A stretch of 64,000 nt of DNA, taken from Nakamurella flavida (GTDB lineage Bacteria; Actinomycetota; Actinomycetes; Mycobacteriales; Nakamurellaceae). The stretch's first letter is position 1. Each line of letters starts with the position of its first letter. Location: contig NZ_JAUSQV010000001.1 in the NCBI RefSeq assembly GCF_030811475.1, positions 1,302,001 through 1,366,000 of the forward strand. The letters are read 5' to 3'. The notes below the pieces were generated by a model. The model made no database searches. It was not told the DNA's origin and saw nothing but the letters and a program-made list of their open reading frames with translations. Positions 9,649 through 17,108 of this stretch are shown piece by piece. The position numbers and the translations under genes were made by a program.

Positions 9649-10118
9649 TCGAGATGGGCCAGTCGGTGCAGAGCCGGCGCCGCGGCGGTCAGCATCTCCC
9701 GGTCGGCCGGGTCGAGCCGGTCGATCTGCCGGGCCAACCAGGCGGTGCGCAACGCGCGGGAGCGCTCGATGAACTCCTCGCCGTCGGCGGTGATGCTGAC
9801 CTGGACCTGACGGCCGTCGGTCGGGTGCGGGTCCCGGCGGACCAATCCCTGCCGTTCCAGCGATTCGACGATGCGGGTCATCGACGGGGGCTGGACGTGC
9901 TCTGCCCGGGCCAGCCGGCCGGGGCTCGTCGGACCTTCCCGGAACACCCGCCCGAGGACGGCCGACTCGGTGGCGGGGAGGCCGTCGCCGGCCTGCTGGT
10001 GACGGAGGCGTCGGGCCAGCACGAGGACGGCCCCGCGGAGCGTCGCGACCTCGGACAGCCCGGCCGGATCGGCCGACGACGGCGCGGCGGTCTCGTCGCG
10101 GGGCGCGTCTGCGGTCAT
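9645..10118 (-). CDS. MarR family transcriptional regulator
   Basis: A 157-residue winged-helix repressor. The recognition region reads SPGRLARAEHVQPPSMTRIVESLERQGLV and the wing RRDPHPTDGRQVQVSITADG, the classic MarR signature with the conserved D-x-R in the wing. It is the first gene of a two-gene unit with the MFS exporter. The ATG at 10118 has a -10 hexamer six bases upstream and no Shine-Dalgarno, so the mRNA is probably leaderless. The ligand is unknown, but MarR-MFS pairs usually respond to a toxic aromatic compound. Confidence 0.93.
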   Translation of the reverse strand: MTADAPRDETAAPSSADPAGLSEVATLRGAVLVLARRLRHQQAGDGLPATESAVLGRVFREGPTSPGRLARAEHVQPPSMTRIVESLERQGLVRRDPHPTDGRQVQVSITADGEEFIERSRALRTAWLARQIDRLDPADREMLTAAAPALHRLAHLE

Positions 10119-10124
10119 GTTCTT

Positions 10125-10130
10125 AGGCTA
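10125..10130 (-). promoter_or_regulatory. -10 element of the marR-MFS operon (leaderless)
   Basis: TAGCCT ends six bases before the marR ATG. The distance and the lack of a ribosome site indicate a leaderless transcript. Confidence 0.55.
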
Positions 10131-10176
10131 CCTCATTACCCTTGCTCACGACGGCGCTGATGGTCGGGAACGCGAA

Positions 10177-10203
10177 GGACCCCCGGTCGGCAACCGGGGG
10201 TCC
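10177..10203 (-). terminator. Rho-independent terminator after merR (10229)
   Basis: A perfect 11-bp stem (GGACCCCCGGT with ACCGGGGGTCC) around a 5-base loop, lying 25 bases past the merR stop codon and followed on that strand by TTCGCGTTCC. It separates merR from the marR operon. Confidence 0.8.
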
Positions 10204-10228
10204 TGGGCGGAACGGGATGTGGCGGGCG

Positions 10229-10771
10229 TCAGCCGGCGGTACGGGCCTGTCGGCGCCGGGCGAGCTCGTCGTGGGCGACCTGCACGATGCGCTCCCCGTC
10301 GACCCGCTCGGCGGGGAACTCGGCGAGCGATCCGGTGACCTCGCGCATGGTGCCGCCGACAGCGATGCCGAACACGCCCTGCCCGCCCTGAAGCAGATCG
10401 ACGATCTCCTCGGCCGAGGTGCACTCGTAGACGGTGGTGCCGTCGGAGAACAGGGTGACCCCGGCGAGGTCGTCGACCCCGCGGGCGCGGAGGTGCTCGA
10501 CAGCAACGCGGATGTTCTGCAGGGAGACGCCGGTGTCGAGCAGCCGCTTGACCACCTTGAGGACGAGGATGTCCTTGAACGAGTAGAGCCGCTGGGAACC
10601 GGAACCGGACGCGCCGCGAACGGTGGGCACGACCAGATCGGTGCGGGCCCAGTAGTCCAGCTGGCGGTAGGTGATGCCGGCGGCCTGACAGGCGGTCGGT
10701 CCGCGGTAGCCGACGGACTCGTCGGGCGCCGCGGTGTTCGGGAACAGCGCATCCTGGCCGGCTTCCGGCAT
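10229..10771 (-). CDS. MerR family regulator, Rv1830/ResR-like
   Basis: A 180-residue MerR-type regulator with the helix-turn-helix near the N-terminus (YRGPTACQAAGITYRQLDYW, residues about 20-40) and a C-terminal dimer/effector region (GVDDLAGVTLFSDGTTVYEC). Its place between gcvP and the bifunctional nuclease gene equals that of Rv1830 in Mycobacterium tuberculosis, a growth and division regulator. The start ATG (10769-10771) is chosen because MPEAGQ leads directly into the conserved domain; the upstream open frame is out of character. A TTGACC/TACCTT promoter lies about 185 bases upstream and a strong terminator follows. Confidence 0.9.
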   Translation of the reverse strand: MPEAGQDALFPNTAAPDESVGYRGPTACQAAGITYRQLDYWARTDLVVPTVRGASGSGSQRLYSFKDILVLKVVKRLLDTGVSLQNIRVAVEHLRARGVDDLAGVTLFSDGTTVYECTSAEEIVDLLQGGQGVFGIAVGGTMREVTGSLAEFPAERVDGERIVQVAHDELARRRQARTAG

Positions 10772-10954
10772 ACCGCCAACCCTCTTCCCGTGCTCCGACG
10801 CGAACTCGTGTCGGGCGTTCTGGCGCCGCCCGCCGTGCGGGATGCGTGGTGCTCGGACTGCTCGTCCGGACTTCCGGTGACGCTCGTCGGCCCACGCGCG
10901 TCGATCCCGGGCGCGGCTCACGAGGAGGCGCGGGACGACCGGTGGAACTCCTTG

Positions 10955-10984
10955 AAGGTAGGCGCACCCGAGGTCGAGGGTCAA
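10955..10984 (-). promoter_or_regulatory. Promoter of the Rv1830-like merR gene
   Basis: TTGACC (10979-10984) and TACCTT (10955-10960) on the minus strand are 18 bases apart, a good housekeeping-type promoter. It implies a leader of about 175 bases before the ATG at 10771; no known riboswitch motif was recognised in that leader. Confidence 0.6.
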
Positions 10985-11003
10985 CGATAGCGGCGGCGTG
11001 TCC

Positions 11004-11068
11004 CTCACCCTCTGCTCGAGGGTGAGCCCGACCGGGCGGGGCGGGGCGCGGTTCCGCCCCGATCGGGC
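11004..11068. terminator. Two adjacent hairpins after the bifunctional nuclease gene
   Basis: CTCACCCTC/GAGGGTGAG (11004-11012 with 11018-11026) is a perfect 9-bp stem with a 5-base loop. GCCCGACCGGGCGG (11026-11039) pairs with CCGCCCCGATCGGGC (11054-11068) in a longer, imperfect stem. They lie just past the stop of the leftward gene at 11074. Neither has a clear U-run, so terminator function is likely but unproven. The rest of 10772-11073 holds only the merR leader and promoter. Confidence 0.5.
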
Positions 11069-11073
11069 GACAG

Positions 11074-11598
11074 TCAGCCCTTCGGGGCGCCGCCGCCGAA
11101 GTCGTCGGGCGAGATGGTGTCGAGGAACTCGCGGAAGCGCTCGACCTCGTCCTCCGCGGTCACCTCGTCGGCCTCGTCCACGTCCGGATCGTCCTCGTCG
11201 CCCTGCTCGGGCAGCACGATGCCGGCCTCGGCCAGCACGGCGTCCTCGACGAACACGGGGATCTCCACCCGGACGGCGAGCGCGATGGCGTCCGACGGGC
11301 GGGCCGAGACGGTGGTGCCGTCGTCGAACGCCAGCTCGCCGAAGAAGGTGCCCTCGCGGAAGTCGACCACGCGGACCTGCACGACGGAACGGCCGAGGGC
11401 GGTGATCACCTGTCCGAGCAGGTCGTGGGTGAGGGGGCGGCTGGGCCGCACGCCCTGCTGGTGCATCGCGATGGCGGTGGCCTCCGCGGAACCGATGAGG
11501 ATCGGCAGACTGCGCGATCCGTTCACCTCGGTCAGCACCAGAATCGGCTGCTGGTTGGGCATCTCGACGCGAACGCCGATGATGCGCATCTCGATCAT
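11074..11598 (-). CDS. Bifunctional nuclease family protein (DUF151), Rv1829-like
   Basis: A 174-residue protein with the DUF151/bifunctional-nuclease domain: MRIIGVRVEMPNQQPILVL, ILIGSAEATAIAMHQQGV and SARPSDAIALAVRVEIPVFV, then an acidic tail (GDEDDPDVDEADEVTAED) and the conserved FREFLDTISPDDF. Members show RNase/DNase activity in plants, but the bacterial role is unclear. The ATG at 11596-11598 with GAAGGG upstream is preferred over a longer in-frame extension. Position between two merR genes matches Rv1828-Rv1829-Rv1830. Confidence 0.93.
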   Translation of the reverse strand: MIEMRIIGVRVEMPNQQPILVLTEVNGSRSLPILIGSAEATAIAMHQQGVRPSRPLTHDLLGQVITALGRSVVQVRVVDFREGTFFGELAFDDGTTVSARPSDAIALAVRVEIPVFVEDAVLAEAGIVLPEQGDEDDPDVDEADEVTAEDEVERFREFLDTISPDDFGGGAPKG

Positions 11599-11753
11599 CG
11601 CGGTGTGCCCTTCTGCCCGATCCGTCCTGGCGAACGCTACACGTGCGGTGCCCGACCGCCCCCGGCCGTCGATCACCGGAGCGACGGGCCCGGGGGCCGA
11701 TCCGAACCCGGCCGAGGCGGACCGACCACGGTGCGCACCGGGACCGGGTCGGC

Positions 11754-12491
11754 TCAGGTGCCCAGTTCGTGGCGCAGGGCGGCCTTCATCAGCTGCCCGT
11801 GCAGGCGGAGGGTGGTGGCGGCCAGGTCGTTGGCCGCGGCACCGGCCCGCTCGCGCGCGTCCGGGTCCTTCTGCCGGGCGGAGGACGACACCATCTGCGC
11901 GACCACACCCGCCTGCCGCTCGGCCGCAGTGCGGAACGGGCGGAGGTGACGAGCCTCCAGCCCGGCGGCGAGCAGCTCGCCGGCGGTCTGCGCGATCAGC
12001 ACGGTGTCGGCGTCGAAGTAGTCACCCGGGCCCGCGGACACCAGACCGAACTGCTCGAGCTCGGCCAGCCCGGTGGCGCTGAGACCGGTCTGGGCCAGCA
12101 CCTCGCTGCGGCTCATCCGCACCTGGGTGGAGGCGGCGAAGTCCCGCGGCTGGGGGCCGTCGGCGGACATCAACGACCGCGGCAGCCGAGCCGCCGGGGT
12201 GGCCGGCTCGAGCCCGCGGTCGATGGCGTCGAGCTGGTCCTTGATGACCTTGAGCGGCAGGTAGTGATCGCGCTGGGCGGCCAGGACGTACCGCAGGCGC
12301 TCGACGTCGGACCGGGTGTACTGCCGGTACCGCGACGCGGTGCGCTGCGGGGTGACCAGACCCTCGGACTCCAGGAAACGGATCTTGGAGATCGTCACGT
12401 CCGGGAACTCCGGCTTCAGCCGGTCCAGCACCGCGCCGATGCTGAACGACGGGCCGGCCGGCTCCGTGCTGTGCAGCGCCGCCGCCGTCAT
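11754..12491 (-). CDS. MerR family regulator, Rv1828-like
   Basis: A 245-residue MerR regulator. The N-terminal DNA-binding domain reads FSIGAVLDRLKPEFPDVTISKIRFLESEGL (shown here only in part by its features: residues about 15-45) and R-x-x-S-x-Y-R-Q-Y; the C-terminal half (MSRSEVLAQTGLS, EQFGLV) is the second, TipAL-unrelated helical domain of the Rv1828 group. It overlaps garA by four bases (ATGA), so the two are coupled. In mycobacteria the same garA-merR pair sits between gcvH and the DUF151 gene. Confidence 0.92.
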   Translation of the reverse strand: MTAAALHSTEPAGPSFSIGAVLDRLKPEFPDVTISKIRFLESEGLVTPQRTASRYRQYTRSDVERLRYVLAAQRDHYLPLKVIKDQLDAIDRGLEPATPAARLPRSLMSADGPQPRDFAASTQVRMSRSEVLAQTGLSATGLAELEQFGLVSAGPGDYFDADTVLIAQTAGELLAAGLEARHLRPFRTAAERQAGVVAQMVSSSARQKDPDARERAGAAANDLAATTLRLHGQLMKAALRHELGT

Positions 12492-12925
12492 GACCCTGCG
12501 CTGTCGGCCTGGTCCCCCGAGAGGAAGACCAGCCGGAACTTGCCGATCTGCACCTCGTCGCTGTTGACCAGGGCCGAGACCTCGATGGGCTCCCGGTTGA
12601 CGTAGGTGCCGTTCAGCGAGCCGACATCGGCGACCTCGAAACCCCCGCCGGTGCGGCGGAACTCGGCGTGCCGACGGGACACGGTGACGTCGTCCAGGAA
12701 GATGTCGCTCTCCGGATGACGACCGGCGGTGACCAGGTCCTTGTCGAGGTGGAAGCGCGAGCCGGCGTTCGGGCCCCGCTTCACGACCAGCAGCGCACTG
12801 CCGGCGGACAGGGACTCGACACCACCCAGGGCCTCGTCGGCCGCCTCGGTCTCGGCCGTCGGGAACAGGCCGCCGGAGAAGATCGAGGTCGGATCCACAC
12901 CGGACCCGCGGTCGCTTGCAGTCAC
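12488..12925 (-). CDS. garA: FHA-domain regulator GarA/OdhI
   Basis: A 145-residue GarA-like protein. Its C-terminal FHA domain (SALLVVKRGPNAGSRFHLD, GRHPESDIFLDDVTVSRRH, GSLNGTYVN) is nearly canonical. GarA binds and tunes 2-oxoglutarate dehydrogenase and glutamate enzymes, and is switched off when Ser/Thr kinases phosphorylate its N-terminus. Here the usual E-T-T-S-V-F segment reads D-P-T-S-I-F, so only one of the two adjacent threonines remains. The GTG at 12923-12925 is chosen for its strong GAAGGAG ribosome site seven bases upstream. It is coupled to the downstream merR. Confidence 0.93.
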   Translation of the reverse strand: MTASDRGSGVDPTSIFSGGLFPTAETEAADEALGGVESLSAGSALLVVKRGPNAGSRFHLDKDLVTAGRHPESDIFLDDVTVSRRHAEFRRTGGGFEVADVGSLNGTYVNREPIEVSALVNSDEVQIGKFRLVFLSGDQADSAGS

Positions 12926-13106
12926 CCGAAACTCCTTCGCAGCTGGATCGAGGCCCCGGCACCCCACGCCGCGCGGCATCGCCCGCACGGACAGATCCAT
13001 GTGGCGTGAACCGTACCGTGCCGGGGGGCGACACGGTCGCCGCGGCCCGCCCGCACTCCCGGTGACACTCCGGTGCCGGGGACGCGCGCGCGTCCCCGGA
13101 CGGGGC

Positions 13107-13502
13107 TCAGCCCTCGCCCGCGACCTGGGCGTACCCGGCGGCGTCGAGCAGGTCGTCGAGCGCGGACGGGTCGGTGAGCTGCACCTCGATCATCCAGCCG
13201 TCGCCGTACGGGTCGGAGTTGACGAGCTCGGGGGTGGAGTCCAGGACCTCGTTGCGGGCCACCACCGTCCCGCTGACCGGCGAGAACAGGTCGGAGACCG
13301 ACTTGGTCGACTCCACCTCCCCGATCGACTCGCCCGGTTCCACCGTCGTCCCCGGCTCGGGCACCTGGACGAAGACGATGTCGCCGAGCGAGTTCTGCGC
13401 GTAGTCGGTGATGCCGATGCGCACGGTCACCGTGTCGGCCTCGTCGCCGGTGGTGCGGACCCATTCGTGGTCGGAGCTGTACCGCAGGTCTTCGGGGATC
13501 AC
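13107..13502 (-). CDS. gcvH: Glycine cleavage system H protein
   Basis: A 131-residue lipoyl carrier that shuttles the aminomethyl group between GcvP, GcvT and GcvL. The lipoylated lysine is K67 in EVESTKSVSDL; DHEWV, GITDYAQNSLGDIVFVQ and LVNSDPYGDGWM are family hallmarks. The GTG at 13500-13502 starts right at the conserved I-P-E-D-L-R-Y and has AGAGG upstream; an ATG at 13562 would add 20 residues with no family match. It is co-directional with garA but separated by 180 bases that contain a TACGGT hexamer (13011-13016), the likely garA -10. Confidence 0.95.
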   Translation of the reverse strand: MIPEDLRYSSDHEWVRTTGDEADTVTVRIGITDYAQNSLGDIVFVQVPEPGTTVEPGESIGEVESTKSVSDLFSPVSGTVVARNEVLDSTPELVNSDPYGDGWMIEVQLTDPSALDDLLDAAGYAQVAGEG

Positions 13503-13605
13503 GGGGGGCCTCTCGGGTCGGGGTGGTCGGGATCGGTAGGGATCAGTGTCGGAGCCTGTCACGCCGGCGCGGGGCGGACACCCGCCAGGGTCGGCGCCGG
13601 GGAGG

Positions 13606-14346
13606 TCACCCGTCGGCCGGCCGGGCGAACTGCGGCGTCCGCGGGGGGCGCACCGCGTCGATCTCCACGGTGTCCTGCTGGTCGACGGTCATCGTCCCCC
13701 CGGCCCGGCGGACGGTGTCCAGCACCCCACCGGGGATGGCCAGAGCGGCCGACAGGGTGGGCGGGTCCCCGATGGCCAGGAACACGTAGGGCGCGGCGAG
13801 CGGTCTCCCGTCGGTGGTGACGGCGCCCGCGGAACCGGTGAACGCACTGTCCACCCCGAGTCGGACGGGTCCGATCTGGAAGGCCTCGGCGCCGGCGTTG
13901 CGCAGCTCCTGGAGGGCGTCGAGCAGCACCTCCGGGGGCACCCGGGCCTGGGGGTCGTCGATGACGATGCGGACCCCCGGGCCGGTGGCCGGGGCGGCAC
14001 CGGTGAGGATGCCGAGGACGGCGGCCTGCCGTTGCGCCTCGGCGAGGGCCTCGGCCGAGGAGGCGCCGCTGCTGCGCAGCCGGACCAGGGTGTCCTGCAG
14101 GCCGGCGATCTCGCCGGTCAGGTCGGCCTCCCGCCGCTGGAGTCCGTCGAGCAACTGGACCAGGTCGTCGGGCCGGGCGCTGGCCAGCGCGTCGCCGGAG
14201 GCGGTGCGGCGGACCTGCACCACCAGTCCGAGCCCGAGCAGCGCGCACAGCAGCGCGACCACCACCCGGGTCGACACACCCGTGCCGCTCCGGCCGGACG
14301 GGGGCGGCGGCACGGGCGTCGGCTGCGGCCGCTGTGGGCCGCTCAT
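13606..14346 (-). CDS. DUF881 membrane-anchored protein (Rv1825-like)
   Basis: A 246-residue protein with a Pro-rich cytoplasmic N-terminus, one membrane helix (about residues 27-45), a coiled-coil stretch (LVQLLDGLQRREADLTGEIA) and the extracytoplasmic DUF881 domain (GPGVRIVIDDPQ, ALQELRNAGAEAFQI). DUF881 proteins have unknown function but are tied to cell envelope and division loci. The ATG overlaps the sbp stop (ATGA), so it is coupled to sbp and forms the DUF881-sbp-DUF881 unit conserved across actinobacteria. Confidence 0.9.
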   Translation of the reverse strand: MSGPQRPQPTPVPPPPSGRSGTGVSTRVVVALLCALLGLGLVVQVRRTASGDALASARPDDLVQLLDGLQRREADLTGEIAGLQDTLVRLRSSGASSAEALAEAQRQAAVLGILTGAAPATGPGVRIVIDDPQARVPPEVLLDALQELRNAGAEAFQIGPVRLGVDSAFTGSAGAVTTDGRPLAAPYVFLAIGDPPTLSAALAIPGGVLDTVRRAGGTMTVDQQDTVEIDAVRPPRTPQFARPADG

Positions 14347-14675
14347 GCCTTGAACACGTGCCGCCGGATGGCCGCGGCGTTGCCGAAGATCCGGATGCCG
14401 AGGACCACGACGACGGCGGTGGACAGCTGCGCCCCGACCCCCAGCTGGTCACCCAGGAAGACGATGAACGCGGCCACCACCACGTTGGCCACGAACGACA
14501 CCACGAAGACCTTGGCGTCGAAGATGTGGTCGAGCTTGGCCCGCAGGCCGCCGAACACCGCGTCCAGCGCGGCGATCACCGCGATCGGCAGGTACGGGGC
14601 GAACCAGTCGGGGACGGTGGGTTGCAGGAAGAGCCCGGCCACGATGCCGACGACCAGCGCGAGAACGGCGTACAC
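14343..14675 (-). CDS. sbp: Small basic membrane protein Sbp (Rv1824-like)
   Basis: A 110-residue protein with three hydrophobic segments (about residues 1-18, 30-41 and 55-75, with a further stretch at 85-96) and LDAVFGGLRAKLDHIFDAKVFVVSF, the signature of the small basic protein family found in the DUF881 cluster and near division genes in Gram-positives. The GTG at 14673-14675 has a strong TGGAGG site. It is sandwiched between two DUF881 genes, and coupled to the downstream one. The exact role is unknown. Confidence 0.92.
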   Translation of the reverse strand: MYAVLALVVGIVAGLFLQPTVPDWFAPYLPIAVIAALDAVFGGLRAKLDHIFDAKVFVVSFVANVVVAAFIVFLGDQLGVGAQLSTAVVVVLGIRIFGNAAAIRRHVFKA

Positions 14676-14748
14676 GGGGTTCCTCCAGCAGTGCGGTCGG
14701 CGAGGGTGCGGTGGTGGTGCGGTCGACGGGTCGGGCGGGGCAAGGGTC

Positions 14749-15654
14749 TCACCGGGTGGTCGGCGCGGTCGTCGGTGCGGTCGTCGGTGCGGCGAAGCGC
14801 AGGTCGGGACCCGAACCGGCCGCCGCCTGCAGGTCGTCCTGCACCGAGAGGTCGAACTGGATGCCGTAGAGCTGCGCGAAGGAGTTGAACCGGCCGAAAC
14901 CGCTGGTCAGCGCGAACTGGGCGGGCAGGACATCCGGGTCGCCGATGGCCTCGACGGTGATGGGGAAGAACACCGGACTGTTGTCCACCAGGATCGCGCC
15001 GCCGGCCTGGCGGATGGCACTGGTCGGGCGCAGCCGCGCCCCACCCACGGTGACGGCCTCGGCGCCGGCCGCCCACAGCCCGTTGACCAGCAGCTGAATG
15101 TCCCGGTCGGCGATGACGGTGCGCTGCGCCTGGCTTCCGGCGGCGTCGGTCGTCGCCGACGGGGGGCTGCCGGGGCCGATCACCACCCGGACACCGGGAC
15201 CGCTGACGGCGTCGGATCCGGCGGCCAGGGCCAGGTCGGCCGCGTCCAGCGACGGCAGTTGGACGCCGAGGGCGGAGCGGGAGGCCGCCACCTCGCCGGC
15301 CAGCGCGGCCGCCGAGGAGGCGAGGACGTCCTGCCGCTGGCGAGCCTGCTCGATGTCGTCCAGCAGGCCCGCGCGGGCCCGTTCGGCGCCCACCGCGCCG
15401 AGGTCCGTGGTCTGGGCGGCGACCCCGAACAGCACTCCCAGGACAAGCACGGCGACGGCCAGCAGGACGGCGGACCGCAGCCGCCGGCGACGGTCGGGCG
15501 CCTCGGGACCACCGGCCCGGCGGGCGGCCGCGGCGGCGTACCCCGGGTCGAGATGATCGCGGTCCAGGGCGGCCAGCAGCCCGGGGACGGGGTTGCGGCG
15601 GACGGGCGGTGCGGCCGGCTCCTCCCCCGGACCGTCCGGTGGGGCACCGGTCAT
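14749..15654 (-). CDS. DUF881 membrane-anchored protein (Rv1823-like)
   Basis: A 301-residue DUF881 protein with a longer N-terminal cytoplasmic part (about 60 residues), one membrane helix (about residues 61-81), a coiled coil and the DUF881 core (GPGVRVVIGPG, LVNGLWAAGAEAVTVGGARL, FALTSGFGRFNSFAQLYGIQF). The C-terminus ends in a T-A-P-T repeat. The ATG at 15652-15654 lies one base after the stop of pgsA, so the four genes pgsA to DUF881 probably form one transcript. It is the second of a DUF881 pair. Confidence 0.9.
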   Translation of the reverse strand: MTGAPPDGPGEEPAAPPVRRNPVPGLLAALDRDHLDPGYAAAAARRAGGPEAPDRRRRLRSAVLLAVAVLVLGVLFGVAAQTTDLGAVGAERARAGLLDDIEQARQRQDVLASSAAALAGEVAASRSALGVQLPSLDAADLALAAGSDAVSGPGVRVVIGPGSPPSATTDAAGSQAQRTVIADRDIQLLVNGLWAAGAEAVTVGGARLRPTSAIRQAGGAILVDNSPVFFPITVEAIGDPDVLPAQFALTSGFGRFNSFAQLYGIQFDLSVQDDLQAAAGSGPDLRFAAPTTAPTTAPTTR

Positions 15655-15655
15655 G

Positions 15656-16330
15656 TCAGTTCCGCACCGGTCCGCGGACCGGGACGTTCCGCACCACCCA
15701 GCGCACCTGACCCAGGTAGACGGCGGCCGACCACAGGTAGAGCAGGACCCCCCAGGCGAAGAACCCGTACCCGACGGGCAGGGCGATGCGGGCCAGCAGC
15801 GAGTCGCCCTGGGCGATGAGCAGCAGGGGCAGGGCGTAGAGCAGGCAGAAGGTGGCGGCCTTGCCCACATAGTGGACGGGCAGTGCGGCGTAGCCGCGGC
15901 GCCGGACGAGCGGCAGGGCGAGGGCGAGGACGAGGTCACGGCCCACGATGAGCGCGGCCACCCACCACGGGATGAACCCGCGCAGGACGAAGGCGACCAG
16001 GGTCGCGACGATGTACAGCCGGTCGGCGGCCGGGTCGAGCAGTTCCCCGAGGCGGCTGTACTGGTTCAGCAGCCGGGCGAGCTTGCCGTCGGCCCAGTCG
16101 GTCAGGGCGCTGAGCGCGAGGACGACCATGGCCCAGCCGTCGGCCTGCGGCCCCAGCAGGAGCCAGAGGAAGAGCGGGACGCCGGCGAGCCGCAGGACGG
16201 ACAGCGCGTTGGGGATGGTCCAGGGGCCGTGGTCGACGGGGGCCGGACCGGTGTCGGTGGGCGCGGCGGCGCCGGCCGGTCCCGCCGGGGTGGGGTCGAT
16301 CGGGGGGGAGCCCGGTCCCGGGGTCGACAT
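15656..16330 (-). CDS. pgsA: CDP-alcohol phosphatidyltransferase (PgsA-like)
   Basis: A 224-residue integral membrane enzyme of the CDP-alcohol phosphatidyltransferase family, which swaps CMP of CDP-diacylglycerol for an alcohol in phospholipid synthesis. The full motif D-G-x2-A-R-x8-G-x3-D-x3-D is present (DGKLARLLNQYSRLGELLDP and the final D). About six hydrophobic segments follow a Pro-rich N-terminus of 35 residues. Its place upstream of DUF881 matches Rv1822 (PgsA2). Whether the product is phosphatidylglycerophosphate or another lipid cannot be told from the sequence. Confidence 0.9.
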   Translation of the reverse strand: MSTPGPGSPPIDPTPAGPAGAAAPTDTGPAPVDHGPWTIPNALSVLRLAGVPLFLWLLLGPQADGWAMVVLALSALTDWADGKLARLLNQYSRLGELLDPAADRLYIVATLVAFVLRGFIPWWVAALIVGRDLVLALALPLVRRRGYAALPVHYVGKAATFCLLYALPLLLIAQGDSLLARIALPVGYGFFAWGVLLYLWSAAVYLGQVRWVVRNVPVRGPVRN

Positions 16331-16442
16331 GGTGCCCTCCCACCCCGCGTCTGCCTCGAGCCGAACGGCCGCAACGGTTCCGGACGGGTGCGCGGGCCCC
16401 GCCGTCGCGGGGAATCCTAGTTGCCGCGAGCGGGCGGGCGGG

Positions 16443-17018
16443 TCAGGTGGACGGCCGCGCGCGGTGCCGCAGCAGCAACAGGTAGGCCGCGATGGTCGCC
16501 GCGTCCACCACCCGACCGTCGTCGATCATCGCGCCGAACTCGTCCTCACCGACCAGGGCATGCACCATGTCCGCCTCCGAAGCCTCCCGGGCGTGCACAC
16601 CGGCGGTCAACCCGGTGGCGTGGAAGACGTCGAAACCCTGGGAGCAGAACCCGCCGGCCTCGTTCAGGTGGCCCAGGTGCCGCCACTCCTCGGCCCGCAC
16701 GCCCGTCTCCTCGCGCAGCTCGGCCCGGGCCAGTTCCAGCGGGCTCCCGCCGGCCCCGGCCGGCCAGGTGCCCATCGGGAACTCCCAGGCCCGGCGGGAC
16801 AGCGGATAGCGGTACTGCTCGACGAGGTGGAACGCCGGCCCCGACCCGGCGATGTCGGCCTCGGCGATGACGATGGAGAAGTCCTGCTTGTCGACGACGC
16901 CGTAGACGCCGGCGGACCCGTCGGGCCGACGGAAGGTGTCCTCCCGCACCGACATCCAGGGGTTGCGGTACACCACGGTGCTGCCGGTGGTCTCGGGTCG
17001 ACCCGGGATCGCGTCCAT
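16443..17018 (-). CDS. Nudix hydrolase, probable ADP-ribose pyrophosphatase
   Basis: A 191-residue Nudix protein with GGSPLELARAELREETGV as the Nudix box and the upstream AWEFPMGTWPAG and VEQYRYPL typical of ADP-ribose/ADP-sugar pyrophosphatases. These enzymes cleave nucleoside diphosphate sugars with Mg2+ held by the box glutamates. The ATG at 17016-17018 is chosen because the protein family starts here and CATACT lies six bases upstream (leaderless). It is divergent from pabB. Confidence 0.9.
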   Translation of the reverse strand: MDAIPGRPETTGSTVVYRNPWMSVREDTFRRPDGSAGVYGVVDKQDFSIVIAEADIAGSGPAFHLVEQYRYPLSRRAWEFPMGTWPAGAGGSPLELARAELREETGVRAEEWRHLGHLNEAGGFCSQGFDVFHATGLTAGVHAREASEADMVHALVGEDEFGAMIDDGRVVDAATIAAYLLLLRHRARPST

Positions 17019-17024
17019 GACGGG

Positions 17025-17102
17025 AGTATGGCGTCCGCCGCGGTCGGCGCGGGTGAGGCGTCGATCGGATCGGCGGACCCCACCCACGGCGGCCCCTAGG
17101 CT
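17025..17102. promoter_or_regulatory. Divergent leaderless promoters, Nudix / pabB
   Basis: Leftward, CATACT (17025-17030) ends six bases before the Nudix ATG. Rightward, TAGGCT (17097-17102) ends six bases before the pabB GTG. Neither start has a Shine-Dalgarno sequence. The 90-base region between the two starts holds both promoters. Confidence 0.6.
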
Positions 17103-17108
17103 CGGTCG

